A stretch of DNA of 32,654 nt from Spirochaetota bacterium (GCA_012730035.1 JAAYBQ010000031.1:1-32654); one strand, 5' to 3'; numbered from the stretch's first letter, positions 1 to 8,290 are shown. Translations and numbers: made by a program. Notes: a model not told the origin generated them from the letters alone.

Positions 1-180
1 AATGCGGAAGAGACGTGAATTCAGTAAACCACTTTTATGTTCCAGTAAGGAACCGTAAGGAGGGCCTGCGTTACTGTATAAGTTGCGCGCGTGAGGATAA
101 GATCGTAACGCTGGTGTAGTTTTGCACAGAATTGCCGCCAGGCATACTGCTGTTCGAACTGTAACAGCATATCTTTTCAT
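1..180 (-). CDS. Partial hypothetical exported protein, cut by left edge
   Basis: Reading on the minus strand from an ATG at 180-178, the frame stays open for 60 codons to the edge of the window, so the 3' end is missing. The first residues (MKRYAVTVRTAVCLAAILC) have a basic start and a hydrophobic stretch like a signal peptide. An in-frame stop lies four codons upstream, so the frame cannot begin much earlier. The purine run GGGGA sits directly against the ATG, which is poor spacing for a ribosome site. It would follow the 232-693 gene on the same strand after 51 bases. I recognise no family. It could be a chance open frame; the signal-like start and lack of stops are the only support. Confidence 0.4.
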   Translation of the reverse strand, partial: MKRYAVTVRTAVCLAAILCKTTPALRSYPHARNLYSNAGPPYGSLLEHKSGLLNSRLFRI

Positions 181-231
181 TCCCCGGTATTTTTAACATC
201 AATATCTTTGTGAGTTTTTTAAGGAAAGACT

Positions 232-693
232 TTATGCCGCCCTTGACATCCTGCCGGGCGGCTTAACAGGATCATTATAAGCATAATAAAGCTCCATTAC
301 TACAGCTTCGGCATTGTGACGGTTTTTAAACGGAATTGCCGAGAAGCTGAACTGATCCCTGCCGGTTACCGGTTCTATTCCCGCTGCCCTCTGCCCGGTA
401 TTTACGTCAGGATTCAATCCCTTCATGTAGAGCGAAATAAAGAGGTTGTAGCCGCTGATAGGCTTGCCCCTGGCCATGGTTCTGTATGTATCCTTTGTGT
501 GCGGCGCAAGGCTCTGCCATTCCATAACAGCATCCCTGAATGCCCTGCGGTTTTTCTGCTGTTTAAAGGTGCGCGGATTGTACGGCACGGAGTATGAGCG
601 TATATACTGGTTTCCATGCACATTGTAGTAGATAAGGTTCCCCACGCGTCCGTGGATCGATTTCAGGTATGATTTAAGTATGACCTTTGCCAT
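232..693 (-). CDS. Hypothetical protein with VGN...Y...RS...NPRT pattern
   Basis: A 153-residue protein with a strong ribosome site (GAGGAG, about 8 bases before the ATG). The N-terminal half has the pattern GRVGNLIYYNVHGNQYIRS, then NPRTFKQQKNRRAF and a W near residue 59. This resembles small proteins of unknown function (DUF6266-like) that are often found near phage or in repeated copies in Bacteroidetes and related groups; I base this on pattern only. There is no signal peptide or membrane segment. The last codons contain a 7-base inverted repeat (GCCGCCC/GGGCGGC, 236-262), without a following T-run. No other phage gene is visible, so it stands as an orphan. Function unknown. Confidence 0.7.
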   Translation of the reverse strand: MAKVILKSYLKSIHGRVGNLIYYNVHGNQYIRSYSVPYNPRTFKQQKNRRAFRDAVMEWQSLAPHTKDTYRTMARGKPISGYNLFISLYMKGLNPDVNTGQRAAGIEPVTGRDQFSFSAIPFKNRHNAEAVVMELYYAYNDPVKPPGRMSRAA

Positions 694-730
694 AGATATC
701 TTCTCCTCGAAGTATTAAGTGCTGTTCATA

Positions 731-760
731 TTAATACGACAGCGGGGGACTAAATGTAAA
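731..760 (-). promoter_or_regulatory. Candidate sigma70-type promoter for the 232-693 gene
   Basis: On the minus strand TTTACA (760-755) is followed after 18 bases by TATTAA (736-731), about 40 bases upstream of the start codon at 693. The -35 matches 5 of 6 consensus bases and the -10 matches 4 of 6. Assigned by eye only. Confidence 0.4.
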
Positions 761-894
761 AAAAATTTGCTTTTAAAGGAATTTTTTAAGGGAAATATGC
801 TATTTTCCGGCCGGATAAAAAGGGCACAAAGTTTACCGCGCCTCTGTTATTATATGCTGTTCCCCCTGTACTGCCGGGGCATCTCTTTAAGTTA

Positions 895-922
895 TTGACT
901 CTTTCTCTGTAGCTGCTATGGG
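895..922 (+). promoter_or_regulatory. Weak candidate promoter for the SH3 lipoprotein/ABC importer operon
   Basis: TTGACT (895-900) and TATGGG (917-922) are separated by 16 bases and lie 22 bases before the ATG at 945. The -35 is good, the -10 matches only its first three bases. No B12-box-like sequence was seen in 709-944, so there is no sign of a cobalamin riboswitch. Confidence 0.3.
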
Positions 923-944
923 ATGTTATTAATAGGATGACTAT

Positions 945-1895
945 ATGAAACTGAAATTTATATCTTCCCTGGTTTGTATCTGTTTTTTAATATCATGTTC
1001 AAATAAGGATGAAAAGCAGGCTAAGCCGGAGACTGTCAGTCCATGGATTGGACGGGTTACGGCTTATAAGCTGATTATAAGGAAAGCACCTGATCAAAAA
1101 AGCGGTATAGCCGGAACGGTCCTGAAACATCACCGTATAGATGTACTTGAAGTCCTGTATAAAAAAGAAACAATCAACGGTATCAGTTCGTCATGGTTTA
1201 AAGTAAAAACAGAATCGGGACTTGAGGGATTTGCCTTTGGCGGTGATATTGAAAAACCTGAAAATGACATAGATCTTCCGGTTTATAAATCAGAACTGCT
1301 CAGGTGTCCCGATGATATACATAATTCATATAAGTGTGTTGAATATATTGAAAAAAGGCTTTTACCCGGGCTAAAAGATAATGTTAAAAGAAACGGTAAT
1401 ACATTGACAATAAGATGTTCCAACGGGAAGGTCGTCGAATTTACCGATGAAAATTCTGAAACAGACCAATATATGGGGTATTTATTAAGGCACCACTATA
1501 AAATTCCAAATTTATATTTAATCTTTATACAGTACTACGAAGGCGGCGAATATTACATTCTGAACAGTGCCGGTGGAGAACAGGAGAAGATATGGGATGT
1601 GCCGGTATTCTCTCCCGATAATACCAGGTTTATATGTACGTCCGAAGATCTTGAGGCGGGATATGGCTATACGGGTATACAGGTGTTCAGAATTGAAAAC
1701 TCGAAGTTCATCAAAGAATATGAGGTTAAACTGCAATGGGGGCCTTCGCACCCTGTGTGGGTTAACAATAATAAAATTAACCTTGTCAGGAATGAATACA
1801 TTGATCTGCGTGAGCGTACAAGTCCTGACAAACGCTACCTGAAGTTCAGGGCTGAACTTGAACTTGTAGATGGTAAATGGATTCTTAATGAATAA
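945..1895 (+). CDS. Lipoprotein with bacterial SH3-like domain
   Basis: A 316-residue protein beginning with a lipoprotein signal: hydrophobic stretch, then lipobox LISC with the modified cysteine at residue 18. Residues about 36-100 read like a bacterial SH3 (SH3b) domain (RVTAYKLIIRKAP near the start, WFKVKTESGLEGFAFGG at the end), a fold often used to bind peptidoglycan or peptides. The rest, about 115-316, is not recognised. AGGA lies seven bases before the ATG. The stop overlaps the start of the substrate-binding protein gene by 8 bases, so the two are probably translated together. That could make it an envelope accessory of the importer, but this is inference from position. Confidence 0.8.
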   Translation: MKLKFISSLVCICFLISCSNKDEKQAKPETVSPWIGRVTAYKLIIRKAPDQKSGIAGTVLKHHRIDVLEVLYKKETINGISSSWFKVKTESGLEGFAFGGDIEKPENDIDLPVYKSELLRCPDDIHNSYKCVEYIEKRLLPGLKDNVKRNGNTLTIRCSNGKVVEFTDENSETDQYMGYLLRHHYKIPNLYLIFIQYYEGGEYYILNSAGGEQEKIWDVPVFSPDNTRFICTSEDLEAGYGYTGIQVFRIENSKFIKEYEVKLQWGPSHPVWVNNNKINLVRNEYIDLRERTSPDKRYLKFRAELELVDGKWILNE

Positions 1896-2748
1896 GAGTA
1901 TATCAGGGTATAATATATTTATTGTAATCTTTATCGCGCTCCTGTTTCTTCTCTTTTCAGTTACAGGGGGCAGTCCCGCGCGCCCCGGCAGCGGCAGCAT
2001 TAAGCGCGTAGTCTCCCTTTCATCCTCTCTTACAGACCAGGTGAACGACCTTGGCGCTGCTGATATGCTTACGGGTGTTACAATGTTCAATCCGGGTTAC
2101 AGGGGGAATGCTGTTGTAGTGGGAAGCTACGTCCGCCCTGACATGGAGAGGATAATAGCACTGCGGCCCGATATAGTACTTGTTTCGGACGAGGACAGCA
2201 TACAGAATTCAGGGCCTGCGCTGTACTTCGGGCTGCGTTTTTTCAGATCAGGCAGGGTCTTTAACTTTGATGATATCTGCAGGGGCTACATGCAGCTGGC
2301 GGGAATTCTCGGCAGGGGGGAATACGGTGAGCAGAGGGTTGAATTATACAGGCAGAGGCTTGAACTTGTAAAAAGGCCGCTACGCGCTCCGCGCGTAGTA
2401 TTTCTTGTCTCTGTAAAACCGCTGATCACGGCTTCAGGCAGTTCCTACATCAATTCCATTATTGAATCGGCCGGAGGGATAAATGTTTTTAAAAATGAAA
2501 AGAGCGCTTATCCCATACTTGGCCTGGAATCTCTGCTGCTTGCCGATCCCGATGCTGTTATAACGATGATGGAAGGTGACCGTGATTTTTTAGTAACCAG
2601 GCTTAAGGATTACAGCCGCGTGCGTTTTATCCGCAACAATAATATATTCTCATCGGGTGACGGTTCAATCCCCTATTATACTCCGGGCAGGTATGTCGAA
2701 GCGGTTGAAACAATTTCATTACTGTTCGCTGGTATAAAATATGAATAA
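1888..2748 (+). CDS. ABC importer substrate-binding protein, BtuF/FecB-like
   Basis: A 286-residue periplasmic binding protein of the helical-backbone class used for cobalamin, haem or ferric siderophores. It starts with a hydrophobic signal or anchor (residues 8-27) without a lipobox. The core shows the usual pattern: VVSLSSSLTDQVNDLGA (41-57), then VGSYVRPDMERIIALRPD (78-95), where the binding lobe begins. I chose ATG 1888; an in-frame ATG at 1870 would add six residues but lengthen the overlap with the lipoprotein gene and has no ribosome site. It overlaps the permease gene by 8 bases. The substrate cannot be told from sequence; no TonB receptor or corrinoid enzyme gene is nearby. Confidence 0.85.
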   Translation: MNKSISGYNIFIVIFIALLFLLFSVTGGSPARPGSGSIKRVVSLSSSLTDQVNDLGAADMLTGVTMFNPGYRGNAVVVGSYVRPDMERIIALRPDIVLVSDEDSIQNSGPALYFGLRFFRSGRVFNFDDICRGYMQLAGILGRGEYGEQRVELYRQRLELVKRPLRAPRVVFLVSVKPLITASGSSYINSIIESAGGINVFKNEKSAYPILGLESLLLADPDAVITMMEGDRDFLVTRLKDYSRVRFIRNNNIFSSGDGSIPYYTPGRYVEAVETISLLFAGIKYE

Positions 2749-3715
2749 GCGGCTCAGGCTCTCAGCTCTTCTGATACTGCCTCTGGTGGCCTTAACCGCA
2801 GGGCTCTCGCTCGGCAGTGAAGCGGTCAGTCCCCTTGAAATATTTTCATGCATGCCCGGCGGTGACTGCACGCTCAGGGCCGAGGTGGTTCTTAAGCTGC
2901 GGCTGCCAAGGGTAATTATCGCCATGTTCGCCGGGGCCGCCCTTTCGGTAAGCGGTGCCGCTTTCCAGTCGGTGTTCAGGAATCCCCTTGCCGATCCGTT
3001 TATCACAGGTGTATCGGGAGGCGCGGCGCTGGGGATATCGGCAGCGGTTATTACCGATATGGGGCCCGCAGCTGTAATGGCCATGGCCTTTGGCGGCAGC
3101 CTGCTGGCCATTGTTATGATCTACGCTTTCTCTGCGGTAAGGGGAATTACGGGGAGCGGGCTTGTACTGTCTGGAGTCGCGCTCAGTTTTATTTTCTCAT
3201 CGTCGGTAATGCTCATATTCGCAATGGCCAGGTCAGAGGATGTGCACCGGATAATAATATGGCTGATGGGTGACCTTTCGTACCAGGGCAATATACCTGT
3301 AACGTGGATATGCCTGAGTATTCTGGCAGCCATGTTTATCCTTTTTATGTTTCACAGGCACCTTGATATAATATCCATGGGCCGGGGGTTTTCGCTTTCG
3401 TCAGGTGTGAGCGATTTTGAACTGAGGGTGGTAATTCTGCTTGCATCGGTTCTGGCAGCACTTGCCGTACTCCTGGGTGGAATAATCCCCTTCGTGGGGC
3501 TTATGGTACCGCACCTGGCCAGGATGGTGGCCGGCCCGGACCATTACAGGCTGGTTCCACTGTCTGCCGTGGCAGGGGGATCGTTCCTTGTGCTGGCCGA
3601 TGCCTTCAGCAGGTCGGTAATTGTACCCTACGAGATACCCGCAGGTGTTGTCACCGGGTTCTGCGGCGGAATATTCTTTCTGCTCTATGTCATAAAGAAC
3701 AGGCCGGAGATCTGA
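2741..3715 (+). CDS. ABC importer permease, FecCD/BtuC family
   Basis: A 324-residue inner-membrane permease, close to the usual family length of about 330. It shows the FecCD signatures RLPR (54-57), RNPLADP (80-86) and, near the C-terminus, IIPFVGLMVPHLARMV and the ADAFSR...EIPAG stretch, with many hydrophobic segments typical of a transporter with about ten spans. In this family two copies form the channel under the binding protein and above two ATPases. The ATG overlaps the end of the binding-protein gene by 8 bases, and the ATPase gene begins one base after its stop, so all three are one transcription unit. Confidence 0.93.
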   Translation: MNKRLRLSALLILPLVALTAGLSLGSEAVSPLEIFSCMPGGDCTLRAEVVLKLRLPRVIIAMFAGAALSVSGAAFQSVFRNPLADPFITGVSGGAALGISAAVITDMGPAAVMAMAFGGSLLAIVMIYAFSAVRGITGSGLVLSGVALSFIFSSSVMLIFAMARSEDVHRIIIWLMGDLSYQGNIPVTWICLSILAAMFILFMFHRHLDIISMGRGFSLSSGVSDFELRVVILLASVLAALAVLLGGIIPFVGLMVPHLARMVAGPDHYRLVPLSAVAGGSFLVLADAFSRSVIVPYEIPAGVVTGFCGGIFFLLYVIKNRPEI

Positions 3716-3716
3716 T

Positions 3717-4499
3717 ATGCCGGGACTATTTACCATACACTCAGCCGATGCAGGTTACGGCAGCGGAATAGTAATCCGGGGGCTTGACCTTGATATAGAA
3801 TCCGGTGAATTTATTTCGCTCATAGGGCCCAATGGCGCAGGCAAGAGCACCATCATCAGGCTGCTTACGGGCATGCTCCAGCCCGTTGCCGGTACTGTGT
3901 GCTTCGGGGGAAGGGATGTTAAGAGTTTTGGAGCGAGGGAGCTTGCGCGGAATTTTTCAGTCGTTATGCGCATAACCGGCGAGGTGCCTGCGTTTACCGT
4001 ACGCAGTTTTCTCGGCTTCGGGATGTTCCCCCATGAGGGTCCTGGCCGTTACGGCGCGGGCAATTGCCTGACAGTTAATGATACCGCGGAGCGTACGGGT
4101 ATTACCGGCCTTATGGACAGATCTGTGAACGAGCTCTCTGCCGGTGAATTTCAGCTGGTGCAGGTTGCGCGCGCCCTTGTTCAAAGCAGCGGGGTGATTA
4201 TTCTTGATGAACCGGTTTCGAACCTGGATTACGGGCATACAACGCTGGTTATGGATCTGCTTCGTGAGCTTAACAGGTCGGGCACTACCGTGGTATGCGC
4301 GCTTCATGATGTTAATTGCGCTTCGGAGTACAGCAGCAGGATGGTGTGCATAAAAAACGGGGCGCTGTTCGCTTCGGGCGCGCCTTCGAGTGTTGTCAAT
4401 ACTGCGGTTATGGGTAAGCTTTATGACGCGGAGTTTATGAGTCTTGTGAACCCGGCAACGGGCAGTCCCATGATAGTTCCGGTGCCGGGCGGTATCTAA
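3717..4499 (+). CDS. ABC importer ATPase, BtuD/FhuC-like, with altered Q-loop
   Basis: A 260-residue ATPase subunit partnered with the preceding permease. Walker A is GPNGAGKST (37-45), the signature is LSAGE (140-144, normally LSGGQ/E), Walker B is VIILDEP (160-166), the D-loop is SNLD (168-171) and the switch histidine is H197. The Q-loop glutamine, expected near residue 85 (FSVVMR), appears to be arginine. That residue normally couples the ATPase to the permease, so the change is notable, though alignment by eye may be off by a few residues. The substrate is unknown, probably a metal chelate or corrinoid as judged by family. The gene ends three bases before the convergent flaA stop. Confidence 0.92.
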   Translation: MPGLFTIHSADAGYGSGIVIRGLDLDIESGEFISLIGPNGAGKSTIIRLLTGMLQPVAGTVCFGGRDVKSFGARELARNFSVVMRITGEVPAFTVRSFLGFGMFPHEGPGRYGAGNCLTVNDTAERTGITGLMDRSVNELSAGEFQLVQVARALVQSSGVIILDEPVSNLDYGHTTLVMDLLRELNRSGTTVVCALHDVNCASEYSSRMVCIKNGALFASGAPSSVVNTAVMGKLYDAEFMSLVNPATGSPMIVPVPGGI

Positions 4500-4502
4500 G
4501 AG

Positions 4503-5198
4503 CTATTTAGTCTCTCCTTTATTCTCAAATCCCATGCCCCACGCGTCGCTCTGGTTGTCCTTGTACTTGTCGCGAACAGTGGCTGTAATGTCATCTACAT
4601 AGAAGTACTGCCAGATCGGTATGCGGGTGTCATTGGCCGGTTTGTAGAGAATGTATAGAATCCTGAACGCCTTTTCCTGTTCAAGGTATTCGTTCTGCTG
4701 CTTAACCTTGTGCCTTATGGGGGCTGTCAGTTTTCTCCAGCCGTTAAAGTTCAGCTTGCCGAATGATATGTTGTGCACCGTTCCCTCTACGTCCTGGACA
4801 ACAAACTGCAGTTCCCCTGAGAAATTCTTGCCGTAGATCCAGACGCTCATGCTCTTGCAGTATTTTTTTATAACCAGCTCCTTCGCAGGGATTATGCGGA
4901 AAATATCACCGCGCCTTCCGAAGCATTTTACCCCCAGGTATTTCTTTGAATTGTTATACTGCGCCGGGAACTGGTCCCTTATCTGCAGATCGGCCACCTG
5001 CTGGTTTGTTATGTCGAATTTAAGGTTTTTATCCGGTGAATAGGATGTTGATTCAAAATCCTCGAGCACTTCTTCGCTGTATATCTGCTGCACAACGCTG
5101 TCATTGTCGTGTTTATTGCCCCCGTTGTTGTTCCCCTCCTGTGAAAAAACCGGTGAAAGGAAAAGGGCCAGAACCATAAGTGACATGAATTTTTTCAT
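4503..5198 (-). CDS. flaA: Flagellar filament outer layer protein, FlaA family
   Basis: A 231-residue exported protein with signal peptide (MKKFMSLMVLALFLSPVFS, cut before QEG). The mature part shows the FlaA pattern: VLEDFES (about 44-50), a central SVWIYGKNFSGELQFVVQD, then VHNISFGKLNFNGWRKL and, later, YFYVDDI and a C-terminal DAWGM. In spirochaetes FlaA proteins coat the periplasmic flagellar core filament and influence its shape. The length is nearer to Leptospira FlaA2-type proteins than to the longer Treponema FlaA; this comparison is from memory. The ribosome site GGAGG is well placed. It is transcribed alone from a strong promoter and converges with the ABC ATPase gene with a 3-base gap. 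Confidence 0.85.
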   Translation of the reverse strand: MKKFMSLMVLALFLSPVFSQEGNNNGGNKHDNDSVVQQIYSEEVLEDFESTSYSPDKNLKFDITNQQVADLQIRDQFPAQYNNSKKYLGVKCFGRRGDIFRIIPAKELVIKKYCKSMSVWIYGKNFSGELQFVVQDVEGTVHNISFGKLNFNGWRKLTAPIRHKVKQQNEYLEQEKAFRILYILYKPANDTRIPIWQYFYVDDITATVRDKYKDNQSDAWGMGFENKGETK

Positions 5199-5227
5199 TT
5201 AAAATCCTCCAGTATAATTACCATATT

Positions 5228-5256
5228 ATAATATTATTCAGCGGCAGGTATGTCAA
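5228..5256 (-). promoter_or_regulatory. Strong sigma70-type promoter of flaA
   Basis: On the minus strand TTGACA (5256-5251, perfect -35) is followed after exactly 17 bases by TATTAT (5233-5228, 5 of 6). The start of transcription would lie near 5221, giving a leader of about 22 bases with GGAGG before the ATG. This is housekeeping-type, not the TAAA...GCCGATAA form used by flagellar sigma28. Confidence 0.75.
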
Positions 5257-5375
5257 TAAATTCTTGCCTGTTATATTATTTTTAATAAAGCCGGCAGTTC
5301 AGGCCCAGATAATGTTTTTAAGGGGTGATATTATCATCCTGTGGCCAGGTATGGGCGCGGCAAGTAAAATAGTAG

Positions 5376-5404
5376 TTGATTTTTAAGATTATCAGGGGTA
5401 TATT
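5376..5404 (+). promoter_or_regulatory. Promoter of the PilZ-repeat protein-mlaEF operon
   Basis: TTGATT (5376-5381) and TATATT (5399-5404) are separated by 17 bases and stand 17 bases before the PilZ start codon. Transcription would begin near 5411, leaving a very short leader with no clear Shine-Dalgarno sequence (only TTAAAGAA before the ATG). The same two hexamers recur before mlaD at 9302-9331. Confidence 0.55.
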
Positions 5405-5421
5405 CAATAACGGTTAAAGAA

Positions 5422-5802
5422 ATGAACAACGGCAGCAGAAAAGAGCTCAGGTATTCAGCCAGTATACTCAATCCCGACAGGGTATATGTTGAAATTGATA
5501 CCGGTGTAAAGATGCGGGGCAACATTATCGATCTTTCGGCAGGGGGGCTCGCGTTTGAAATTACCGGTGAAGGTGATGGACTGAGGGATCTTGACCGCTT
5601 AAGGGATTATTCCATGGTTATTGTTATTGACAGCCTTAGGATCGTCGCGGGCGTACAGAAGGTCTGGGGTTTTTTCAGGGATCTGGAACCGGGGCAGCTG
5701 TACCTGTCGGGCGTCAGTTTCGGGAATGTCTCAAGCGATGACAGGCTTAAGCTGTACGGCGTAATTGAGAGAATCAGGGATCTTTCTCTGACCGGTTCGT
5801 GA
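5422..5802 (+). CDS. PilZ domain protein, probable c-di-GMP receptor
   Basis: A 126-residue protein that is essentially one PilZ domain. The two c-di-GMP-contact motifs are visible: RKELR (residues 6-10, RxxxR) and DLSAGG (37-42, [D/N]xSxxG). With both present, ligand binding is likely, as established for this family. There is no membrane segment. It is the first gene of the operon leading into the repeat protein and MlaEF (28-base gap to the next start), so c-di-GMP may act on envelope lipid transport here; that is inference from order. The ribosome site is weak, so the start depends on domain fit and on the promoter position. Confidence 0.85.
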   Translation: MNNGSRKELRYSASILNPDRVYVEIDTGVKMRGNIIDLSAGGLAFEITGEGDGLRDLDRLRDYSMVIVIDSLRIVAGVQKVWGFFRDLEPGQLYLSGVSFGNVSSDDRLKLYGVIERIRDLSLTGS

Positions 5803-5829
5803 CAGGCGGCCAATGGAGCTTGCCATCTT

Positions 5830-7470
5830 ATGAGAACACTGATAATCAGAGCGGCAGGCATACTGCTTGTTGTATATGCACTGACCCCGGCCGCTTATGC
5901 TTTTGAAAGCAGGCCCTCTCCCGATGACACGGACTGGGCCTGGTTCTTCTATGAAAAAACAACCGGTTCCGGAATGTACAGCGTTGTATGGCGGCCGTTC
6001 TACATGAATACTGTCTCACCTGAACTTGAATTCGATGCCTCCCTTATGCCATTCATCTTTACGCGGTACCGCACTGAAAGATATGACAGGGTAACCGCGT
6101 TTCTGGGCCTTTACAGCTCTGTTGATTACAGGCATCCCGACGGAAATGACGATTATGACAACGGGCTTTTCCCGCTTTTTATGCATGGCGAGGGTACTGC
6201 TGATTCAGACGACTACCTTCTTGTTTTTCCCGTGGGGGGAACAATGAGGGGCAAGTTTGCCTATGACAGGATATCTCCATGGGTGTTCCCCGGGTTCCTG
6301 CTTTTTTTTGTCTATCCGCCTTCGGGCATATTTACAATGCATACCCTGCTGCTGGGGATCGCTTCGCTGGTACCGGTTTACACCGGATTTGAAGACGGCG
6401 AGTACAGGGGCACTGCGCTGTTCTGGCCCCTTGTGGCATGGGGGGGCGATGAATCGGGTAAAAGAAAAACCTTCAGGATTCTTCCTTTCTACTCGCACAA
6501 GAGCAAGGAGGGATGGTACGACACATATTCATATTTTATGCTTATCAATTACAGAGAGATCTTTCTGCGGGATGACACCAGGTACACATTCTTTTTCTTT
6601 CCGTTTTACGGCAGAAAGTGGAGCCGGGAGGGGAGGGTCTCGTCGCACACCCTGCTCTGGCCTTTTTTTTCGTGGGGTTACGACAGCGTAAGCAACGACA
6701 GGGAGTACAACCTGCCGTGGCCGCTTGTGCAGATACGGGACTGTGACAATCCCAAAATAAAGAAAAGGATATTCTTCCCGTTTTACGGCCGTTATACTGC
6801 CGAAAACTATGAAAGCTTTTTCGTAACGCCGCTCTATTTCAGAATAACAGACCGCAGTGCCGATGTGACTGCCGCCTATAATGTTTCTTTCTTTCTGTTC
6901 TGGTATTTTAAACGCGATTATCAATACAGACATGAATTCTACGGAAACTCGTGGCGTTATTTCAAGATATGGCCGCTTATGCAGGTTGAGTGGAGTGATT
7001 CCGGTTTTTATTCGCTGAATGTGCTCTCCCTTCTTCCCTTCAGGGATACAGCGGGTTACGAGAGGATGTACCAGCCATTCTGGAGCCTCTTTGAGTACAG
7101 GGTAAAACCTGATGGAGTTAAATATATGGGCATACTTATGAGGACATACTACCAGGTATGGAACGATGATTTTATCAAGATAAAGATTCCCCTGCTGCTT
7201 GACTACACCAGCAGGGGGGGCGCCGTAACCGAGTTCTGCATGCTGGCGCGGGCATTCGGCTACGAGAGTGAAGCTGATGCCACTTATATGCGCATACTGT
7301 GGATACCGTTCAGGATAGGTAAGGGCACTGGTATTCAGGCTGCTGAAGGTGTAGGGGAAGCCGACGATAACGTGAAAGATATTTATGCGGACCTGTATTT
7401 TAATACCGGGCACGGGAATTTCCGCAGTGGCAGTATGGACCGTAATATTTATGCGAGCGCGAGGTTCTGA
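5830..7470 (+). CDS. Exported aromatic-rich repeat protein of unknown function, in mla operon
   Basis: A 546-residue protein with a signal peptide (cut after AYA, residue 24). The rest is rich in F, W, Y and P and built on a repeat of about 20 residues centred on [FWL]P[FL][FYW]: WRPFY (54), MPF (73), FPLF (114), FPV (133), FPG (153), FWPL (198), LPFY (218), FPFYGR (257), LWPFF (276), PWPL (296), FPFYGR (316), IWPL (380), LLPF (401), QPFW (415). No known domain is recognised. Alternating short aromatic strands and polar turns suggest a beta-rich outer-membrane or periplasmic protein. It lies between PilZ and mlaE (1-base gap to mlaE), so it may be the outer-membrane side of the Mla system. 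TGGAG sits about 10 bases before the ATG. Confidence 0.85.
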   Translation: MRTLIIRAAGILLVVYALTPAAYAFESRPSPDDTDWAWFFYEKTTGSGMYSVVWRPFYMNTVSPELEFDASLMPFIFTRYRTERYDRVTAFLGLYSSVDYRHPDGNDDYDNGLFPLFMHGEGTADSDDYLLVFPVGGTMRGKFAYDRISPWVFPGFLLFFVYPPSGIFTMHTLLLGIASLVPVYTGFEDGEYRGTALFWPLVAWGGDESGKRKTFRILPFYSHKSKEGWYDTYSYFMLINYREIFLRDDTRYTFFFFPFYGRKWSREGRVSSHTLLWPFFSWGYDSVSNDREYNLPWPLVQIRDCDNPKIKKRIFFPFYGRYTAENYESFFVTPLYFRITDRSADVTAAYNVSFFLFWYFKRDYQYRHEFYGNSWRYFKIWPLMQVEWSDSGFYSLNVLSLLPFRDTAGYERMYQPFWSLFEYRVKPDGVKYMGILMRTYYQVWNDDFIKIKIPLLLDYTSRGGAVTEFCMLARAFGYESEADATYMRILWIPFRIGKGTGIQAAEGVGEADDNVKDIYADLYFNTGHGNFRSGSMDRNIYASARF

Positions 7471-7471
7471 T

Positions 7472-8290
7472 ATGCCCGGTAATTTCAGGATATCATATCG
7501 TAGAAGTTTTATGAACAGCGTGTCTGCGCTGGGTTCAAGGCTTTTATACCAGGTGAATTTTACGGGGTTCACTCTTATTCTTATTTTTAATGCGATCATT
7601 CAGATGCGGCATGCATTTTTCAAGCGCAGGGAGATTATCAAGCAGATGTACGTCTCTGGCGTTAAGAGCATGGTGGTGTGCGGCATAGTGGCACTGCTCG
7701 GCGGCATGATCTTTTCGCTTCAGATAGGGCTCCAGCTGAAGACATACGGGCAAAGTGATTTTGTTCCCACAATGATCATAAACGTGATGAACAAGGAGCT
7801 GGGAGCCCTTCTTACGGGGATAATACTGACAGCTTTTTCGGGCGCTGCCATGGCTGCCGAAGTGGGAACCATGAAGGTCTCGGAGGAGATAGATGCGCTT
7901 GAGATGATGTCTATTAACCCGGTCAGGTATCTTGTGATGCCGCGTATGGCCGCGATGATGCTAATGATGCCGGCGCTTACTATATACACTGTCATACTCG
8001 GCGTGTTAGGCGCAGCAGTAATCTGTTATTTCCAGCTCGGGATGTCCATGGAGTCATACTTCAGGCGTATCGTTGAATCTATCTGGTTCAAGGACATGTA
8101 TGTGTGCATGCTCAAGAGCCTGGTTTTTGCGGTGATAATATCATCCATAAGCTGCGCTAACGGTCTCAAGGCGGGTAATGGAGCGCTCGGTGTGGGGCAT
8201 GCGACGCGTGTGTCCGTTGTTTCGTCGCTCCTGATGATTCTTGTTTCGGGTTATTTTATAACGTCGCTGTTTTACGGGGGATTTTTATGA
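7472..8290 (+). CDS. mlaE: MlaE-family lipid ABC transporter permease
   Basis: A 272-residue inner-membrane permease of the MlaE/YrbE/TGD1 family, moving lipids between inner membrane and periplasm together with MlaF and MlaD. Several hydrophobic spans are visible, with the family motif EEIDALEMMSINPVRYLVMPR-like stretch in the middle (the EEIDALxxM portion is diagnostic) and a C-terminal NGLKAGNGALGVG segment. I chose the ATG at 7472, one base after the upstream stop, with GAGG eight bases before it; an in-frame ATG at 7385 would add 29 residues that lie inside the previous gene and look non-native. It overlaps mlaF by 4 bases (ATGA). Confidence 0.93.
   Translation: MPGNFRISYRRSFMNSVSALGSRLLYQVNFTGFTLILIFNAIIQMRHAFFKRREIIKQMYVSGVKSMVVCGIVALLGGMIFSLQIGLQLKTYGQSDFVPTMIINVMNKELGALLTGIILTAFSGAAMAAEVGTMKVSEEIDALEMMSINPVRYLVMPRMAAMMLMMPALTIYTVILGVLGAAVICYFQLGMSMESYFRRIVESIWFKDMYVCMLKSLVFAVIISSISCANGLKAGNGALGVGHATRVSVVSSLLMILVSGYFITSLFYGGFL

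Noticed and set aside
709-944. Cobalamin riboswitch before the BtuF/C/D-like operon
   Set aside because: No B12-box-like sequence or suitable stem array was found by eye, so the substrate was left open.
7385-7471. Earlier start for mlaE inside the preceding gene
   Set aside because: It would overlap by 86 bases with no ribosome site; ATG 7472 has GAGG and gives the normal family N-terminus.
6529-7599. 356-codon minus-strand frame opposite the aromatic repeat protein
   Set aside because: The plus-strand gene has signal peptide, repeat structure and operon spacing. The opposite frame has no ribosome site or recognisable domain and is a codon-bias shadow.
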